DNA from: Chara braunii
Taxonomy: Eukaryota; Streptophyta; Charophyceae; Charales; Characeae
Direction: 5' to 3'
DNA length: 32,857 nt
Assembly: GCA_003427395.1 (NCBI GenBank)
Contig: BFEA01000098.1
Coordinates: 2,199,332-2,232,188 of the forward strand
Shown here one piece after another: positions 29,296-32,857 of this stretch. Numbering within the stretch: the stretch's first letter is position 1; each line of letters starts with the position of its first letter. The notes under the pieces are model-generated. The model was not told where the DNA came from. It made no database searches and saw nothing but the letters and a program-made list of their open reading frames with translations. Both the position numbers and the translations under genes were made by a program.

Positions 29296-29766
29296 TTAAC
29301 TATCGCGTCTCGAAGCTTCAAATACAATGTGGCCGAGGTATTCTACGCTTGAGGCAGCAAAAGTGCATTTGTCGAGCTTGGCGTAAAACTTTTGATCTCT
29401 GAGGATAGAGAGGACTTGACGAATGTGCTGAAGGTGAGACTCTAAGGTGGGGCTGAAGACCAGGACATCGTCAAGATAGATGACAACACAAACTTCGAGA
29501 AGGTTGTGAAAGATGTGATTCATAGTAGAGTGGGCGCTTCGACGAGCCATGTGGAGAAATTGGTGCGGGGTGACAAAAGGTTGGGAGGTAGGGTGAGGAA
29601 CGTTGGGAATGTCGAGGGTAGGGTCAGGGGGTGTGGTGATGCGAAAGAAGGTGGGATGAAATGCGTACGACATGAAACGGTCGAGCGATGGGCTTCCTAG
29701 GACGATGTCGCACATCCGGTGGATGACAACGGATGAGACCTGAGTGCGGAGAGAGCCGATAGTCAT
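29296..29766 (-). pseudogene. reverse transcriptase core, N-terminal motifs deleted
   Basis: The frame ends the protease-linker portion (CDIVLGSPSLDRF), then soon reads MNHIFHNLLEVCVVIYLDDVLVFSP and on to QKFYAKLDKCTF and SVEYLGHIV. YLDD (29467-29478) is the catalytic YXDD box, and the downstream blocks are RT palm/thumb. The roughly 130 residues that should precede it (including the first catalytic Asp in LDL..GYHQI) are absent, so the enzyme cannot work. The last residues (EASRRDS) are encoded by the mitochondrial insert. Confidence 0.92.
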
Positions 29767-29960
29767 GGTGGTCTCGGGAACGGTGCGATCTACTATGACA
29801 ACTGTGTCCTTATCCCCTCGTCGAATGGTGATCCGAGAGCTATAACGAGTGGAAGGGAGACCGGCTTCACGGGCATAAGCGTTGGTGATGAAGTTACCGT
29901 TAACTCTAATGTCAAGGAGAGCTCGAAACTTGATTGTGGACTCACCTAGAGAGGCGGCGA
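29760..29960 (-). pseudogene. retropepsin remnant, active site lost
   Basis: The minus strand reads FRALLDIRVNGNFITNAYAREAGL, where gypsy proteases have (A)LLDSGAT..FI...A...GL. The catalytic Asp remains, but the Ser/Thr-Gly that completes the DSG/DTG triad has become Ile-Arg. A stop lies upstream. The VLGSPSLDRF segment corresponds to the usual ILGMPWL block. Confidence 0.75.
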
Positions 29961-30453
29961 TGAATTTGAGTTGGAATCAAGAGGAGTTGACGTAGGCGGA
30001 GAGATCATGGTGTTAAGGCGGCGTTGTTCGAGGCCTATCTTAACAAGGCGATCGAGTCGTGCTTGTTCCACAACAACATCGAAGAAGGAGATGGAGGAAG
30101 GAATGGGGAGGAGGGTGGAAGAGCACGAGACGGTGATGATCTCGACTACCGGGGTAGAGGACATCGTCGGGAGGAGGACAGCCAGAGTAGATTGCGACGC
30201 CTGGGGCTTTACTGATGGAATATTCGTCACCAGGGTTGTGGTTGGCAGACTAGATGTCGATGCTGAAAGAATCATCGGTGGAATGGTGAGCGTCATCGAT
30301 GATGGGGCCGACAAACTAGTTGTCGATGTTGGGATGTGCACTCCATGATCAACGGTATAGAGTTCACGATGAGGAGGGACTGGGTCCCGTGGCGGCCAAA
30401 GAAGTGGATGTCGCAGGTTTGTTCACTTGCCAAGTGAACTTGCTAGTGTTGGG

Positions 30454-30495
30454 GCAATTTGTTTGCTGGTGTCCAAGATGTCAGCAACGAAAGCA
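30454..30495 (-). pseudogene. gag CCHC zinc knuckle with internal stop
   Basis: The minus strand reads CFRC, stop, HLGHQQTNC, a CX2CX4HX4C nucleic-acid-binding knuckle typical of retroelement nucleocapsid. The stop is TGA (complement at 30481-30483), most simply a CGA or TGG codon changed by a transition, as expected for a methylated and silenced element. Confidence 0.88.
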
Positions 30496-30717
30496 ACCAT
30501 TGTTGACTTGCAGGTAGGCACTTTCCTCGGTTGTGAGTTTCTTGAGACGGTGGGGGTTGGGTGGAGGAAGATGGTTGAACAATGTGGTCCTTGCGTTCCA
30601 TACACAAGTATTGGATGTTGTGGAGTTCCTCCGAACTAAGGGACGCCGCCGCGAAGGAGTCATTAAGGGTGTCGAGCTCAACGATAGGGTTTGTGAATTC
30701 GTCGTCGGAGGGAGATT

Positions 30718-32004
30718 CTACGGTGGTATCATCCGCAGAGATGTTGTGAAAGAAGCGTGGATGGGAGGTGGTGGGACCGCGAACGGGGCAAAGAAGGCGA
30801 TCGTGTTGAAGGGCACGAATGAGGAGGTTGGTGAGGGAAATGGTGGCTCGTAGGCGAGGGTGGATGCGATGTCCTTGCGGCATACCGGCTTGAAGCGGGA
30901 AATGAAGACGTTGTCGCTGATCTGGTCGTGGGGAATGTTTTGGCTGAGAGTACGAACATATTGGACAAAGCGGTCGGTTGGGCCGTTTTCGCGAAGCCTG
31001 CAAACATAGTCGTTGATTGTCTTTTGTGGGCGTCGGGCGGAAGGTGTCGGAGAGGAGGGAGACCCACTCAAGAAAGGAGAGGGGAGGAAGATCGACAAAG
31101 TGTCGGTTGGGGGGTTCGGTGATCCACCAGCGATGAGCGGTGTCGACGAGTTTGTTGACGGAGATGGAGAGTCAGTGGATAAGGGGGACGTTGTGGAGTT
31201 CGAAAGCTTGTTGTAATTGGCGAGGAAGAGGAGGACATCGTCATAGGATTGTTCTAAGAAGGTGGGAATGTCTTGAAGGTGAAAAGCGGGGGAAAGGTAG
31301 CCGGTTTTGGGGACACGGTGAGCGAGGGTGTTGAAGTCAAAGGATGACACGTAGGGGATTTTGGTGACATGCGAATATATGAGCGGGATGGATGTGATGG
31401 TCGACGTGGACAAGATGGGAGCGGAGATGTGCTGGTGAGGGGGAAGGGAGGAGGAGTGTGTGATAGCAAGGGTGAAATGTGGGAGGGCGAAAGTGGAAGA
31501 ACTGGGGGGTGGGGTGGTGTTGCTGGAGGACGGGATGGTCAATGATGATGAAAGGGGAGAGGTTGAGGGAGGAGTGGTGGTGGAGGTCGGAGTGGAGGAG
31601 ATGGTCGTTCCGGATGTGGAAGGGCGTGGAGTTGTGGTGAGCACTGTGATGGCCGAAGCTTGTTGCTCGAAGGCGGTCATGCGATCAGAGAGAGTGGAGA
31701 TAGTTGTTTTCATGTTGGTAAGGGATGTTTGAACGGTTGTTTGCGCAGTGGAGATCATGTGGAGGATGGCCGAGAGGTCGGTGGTGATGGCGGGCCCGGC
31801 TCGTTGTTCGTCTACAAGTTCACGGGCGAGATTGCTGACGGACTGGGAGTGCATGGGGGACATGTTGATACCGGAAGACTCATCCATGGGGGTGGCGGGG
31901 AAGGATGCAGTTGTGGTGGCAATGGCAGTGGCTGAAGTGGCAGCAGTGGATGAGGCGGCAAAGGCTTCAGCAACTTTGCACGAGGTGTTGGTTTCGCGCT
32001 TCAT
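30718..32004 (-). CDS. gag (capsid) polyprotein, partial/degraded
   Basis: A 428-codon frame beginning MKRETNTSCK. Residues 1-50 are Ala/Thr-rich. Residues 60-120 are helical with heptad-like spacing (ILHMISTAQTTVQTSLTNMK and onward), followed by a long Ser/Thr/Pro-rich linker (125-190). Near residues 330-395, YVCRLRENGPTDRFVQYVRT leads to FISRFKPVCRKDIASTL. This is the gag capsid pattern (Y...L......V...L...I....FI.RF.P..R..I). The frame ends after a shift near 30850, beyond which neighbouring frames carry on toward the zinc knuckle at 30495. Gag packages element RNA into cytoplasmic particles. Plus-strand frames opposite it are shadows. Confidence 0.75.
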   Translation of the reverse strand: MKRETNTSCKVAEAFAASSTAATSATAIATTTASFPATPMDESSGINMSPMHSQSVSNLARELVDEQRAGPAITTDLSAILHMISTAQTTVQTSLTNMKTTISTLSDRMTAFEQQASAITVLTTTPRPSTSGTTISSTPTSTTTPPSTSPLSSSLTIPSSSNTTPPPSSSTFALPHFTLAITHSSSLPPHQHISAPILSTSTITSIPLIYSHVTKIPYVSSFDFNTLAHRVPKTGYLSPAFHLQDIPTFLEQSYDDVLLFLANYNKLSNSTTSPLSTDSPSPSTNSSTPLIAGGSPNPPTDTLSIFLPSPFLSGSPSSPTPSARRPQKTINDYVCRLRENGPTDRFVQYVRTLSQNIPHDQISDNVFISRFKPVCRKDIASTLAYEPPFPSPTSSFVPFNTIAFFAPFAVPPPPIHASFTTSLRMIPP

Positions 32005-32160
32005 GTCGGGGGGGGTTGAGGGCTGGGAAAGGGGGCTTGAACACTTTTATTTACAAAATGAAGAGAATTTTGAAAATTTTATTGAAAAATGAAGGGGAAA
32101 AGGGAAGGAATTACTAATTTCGAATATTAATTTCGTATTTAATTTTAGATTAATTGAATT
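32005..32160. other. upstream of gag, no PBS or LTR found
   Basis: In element orientation this should be leader, primer-binding site and LTR. No TGG-starting primer site or TG...CA terminus is evident, and the sequence turns into AT-rich repeat DNA. Confidence 0.35.
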
Positions 32161-32167
32161 TATTCAA

Positions 32168-32250
32168 GGAAAAAAATGTACGTACGTTGTATACGAATAC
32201 AACGTACGGGGTACATTGTATTCGAATAAACGTATATACATTGTACAACG
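32168..32250. repeat. CGTACGTTGTAT palindromes, block 1
   Basis: CGTACGTTGTAT and ATACAACGTACG form a perfect 12-bp inverted repeat with a 4-base loop (ACGA), followed by further GTACATTGTATTCGAATA words. Part of the same sequence family as 32617-32700. Confidence 0.85.
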
Positions 32251-32289
32251 AGTCTTAGGGTACAACTTGGTAGGAACTTGTAGTACAAG

Positions 32290-32590
32290 AAATAGTTTTT
32301 ATTTCTTTTCTCGACTTTGGTTGGGAATTTCTCCAAGACCCTCAGGCAGAAGTTGTTTGTATTGTAATTTCGTACAACATAGTTTTTTTTCAGACTTTTC
32401 TGGATTATTTTGAAAAATCGAAAATCAGAAAACACTACAAAATGCCGTAAAAAAATATTTTTATTCTTGTTTTTATTTTTGTCTCAAATTCAGTTGTGAA
32501 TTTCGACATGACCCTCAGGCAAAAGTTGCTTGTATTGCAATGTTGTACAACTTTCGTTTGTATTTGAAATTTTCTGTTTTTAAAAAAATA
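32290..32590. repeat. diverged tandem doublet, period about 175-180 bp
   Basis: TTTTTATTT.TT.TC then ACCCTCAGGCA.AAGTTG.TTG and GTACAAC occur in the same order near 32297-32385 and again near 32470-32565. Both copies share the core ACCCTCAGGCA. Intervening bases differ at about a quarter of positions. Confidence 0.7.
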
Positions 32591-32616
32591 AATAAAATTA
32601 GCACAAATTTGAATAC

Positions 32617-32700
32617 AACGTACGTATGTTGTATTCGAATACAATGTACGTACGTTATATTCGACGGTACGTTCTATTCGGGAAAAACTCGGCGATTTCG
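32617..32700. repeat. TTGTATTCGAATACAA palindromes, block 2
   Basis: GAATACAACGTACGTATGTTGTATTC is a near-perfect palindrome. It continues into the perfect palindrome TTGTATTCGAATACAA and further TACGTACGTTATATTCG. With block 1 it brackets the 180-bp doublet, giving a satellite-like unit. Confidence 0.85.
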
Positions 32701-32749
32701 AAAAACCCATTTTTTCGAGGTAAGTTGAATAGAACGTACGTATATTTTT

Positions 32750-32857
32750 TTCGCGTTAAGACAGTAGGAAGATCGCAGGCAGGGTGCGACGTGGGGGGGA
32801 AGTAGAAGAGTGTGTGGGGGACATAGGGGGTGTGCGAGAAGAAGAAGTAGAGGATCG
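32750..32857. other. G/A-rich end of window
   Basis: GGGGGGAAGTAGAAGAG-type purine-rich sequence at the window edge. Nothing can be assigned. Confidence 0.4.

Larger units (their letters stand above)
29001..29315. mobile_element. second mitochondrial insert (NUMT) inside the gypsy element
   Basis: On the minus strand the RT reading SVEYLGHIVFEA stops at about 29316, and the expected continuation GIRMDPSKV resumes at 29000. The 315 bp between them is foreign. It contains an atp1 C-terminal piece on the plus strand and a group II maturase RT piece on the minus strand. The gypsy reading joins seamlessly if the insert is removed, with at most a few bases changed, so the insertion was nearly precise and came after the element had landed. 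Confidence 0.88.
27150..32004 (-). mobile_element. degenerate Ty3/gypsy LTR retrotransposon
   Basis: The minus strand carries, in canonical gypsy order, gag (32004-30718), a CCHC zinc knuckle (about 30495-30454), a protease remnant (about 29930-29760), reverse transcriptase (about 29580-29316), RNase H (about 28985-28280) and integrase (about 28064-27430). RT-RNaseH before integrase defines the Ty3/gypsy type. The element is dead: frameshifts, TGA stops, a lost protease active site, a large deletion of the RT N-terminus, an integrase deletion and a mitochondrial insertion. LTRs were not identified on either side within the window. Confidence 0.92.

Noticed and set aside
30024-30348. Plus-strand frames of up to 125 codons
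   Set aside because: They lie opposite the gag-protease part of the gypsy element and have no motifs of their own.
31460-32117. Gly/Val-rich plus-strand frames of 70-114 codons
   Set aside because: They are antisense shadows of the gag Ser/Thr/Pro-rich linker on the minus strand.

Overview
The window looks like repeat-rich nuclear DNA from a streptophyte (a charophycean alga or an early-diverging land plant; the sequence does not settle which). The signs are scattered fragments of plant-type mitochondrial genes (cob, atp1, rps4, group II intron maturase, organelle tRNAs) inserted into DNA that otherwise carries microsatellites, satellite-like repeats, a MITE-like element and a decayed Ty3/gypsy retrotransposon. 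I found no intact single-copy protein gene that I can name. Most open frames are chance readings of low-complexity or repeat DNA.

Layout. 1-4240: anonymous DNA with a 131-bp tandem doublet, a roughly 206-bp higher-order repeat and three long (CT)n tracts. About 4240-15543: a roughly 3.2-kb unit present twice in tandem. Copy A (about 4240-7820) gained a 397-bp MITE-like element with an 8-bp target duplication. Copy B (about 7821-15543) gained a 1.26-kb satellite-like block (9136 to about 10397) and a 3.3-kb mitochondrial insert (12045-15342). Because each copy serves as the empty site for the other, the insertion boundaries can be read directly. 15544-18600: anonymous DNA, with a possible LTR/primer-binding-site junction near 17090 and strong hairpins. 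18600-25500: AT-rich DNA with two more tandem doublets (120 bp and 112 bp), possible exon remnants of a minus-strand gene (20055-20749) and a cluster of TGACGTCA palindromes. 25500-27150: anonymous, with a 39-bp doublet. About 27150-32004: a degenerate Ty3/gypsy element on the minus strand (gag, zinc knuckle, protease remnant, truncated RT, RNase H, truncated integrase). A second mitochondrial fragment (about 29001-29315) is inserted between its RT and RNase H domains. 32100-32760: a palindrome-rich satellite-like segment.

The strongest observations are: (i) the mitochondrial insert is a mosaic of gene pieces with cleanly readable borders; (ii) it carries a complete class II, leucine-type tRNA cloverleaf whose anticodon is UAU (an isoleucine AUA anticodon); (iii) a second, independent mitochondrial insertion lies inside the retroelement, and the two inserts hold opposite ends of atp1; (iv) the tandem duplication acts as a natural record of three insertions. 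I see no operons, CRISPR arrays or bacterial genes.
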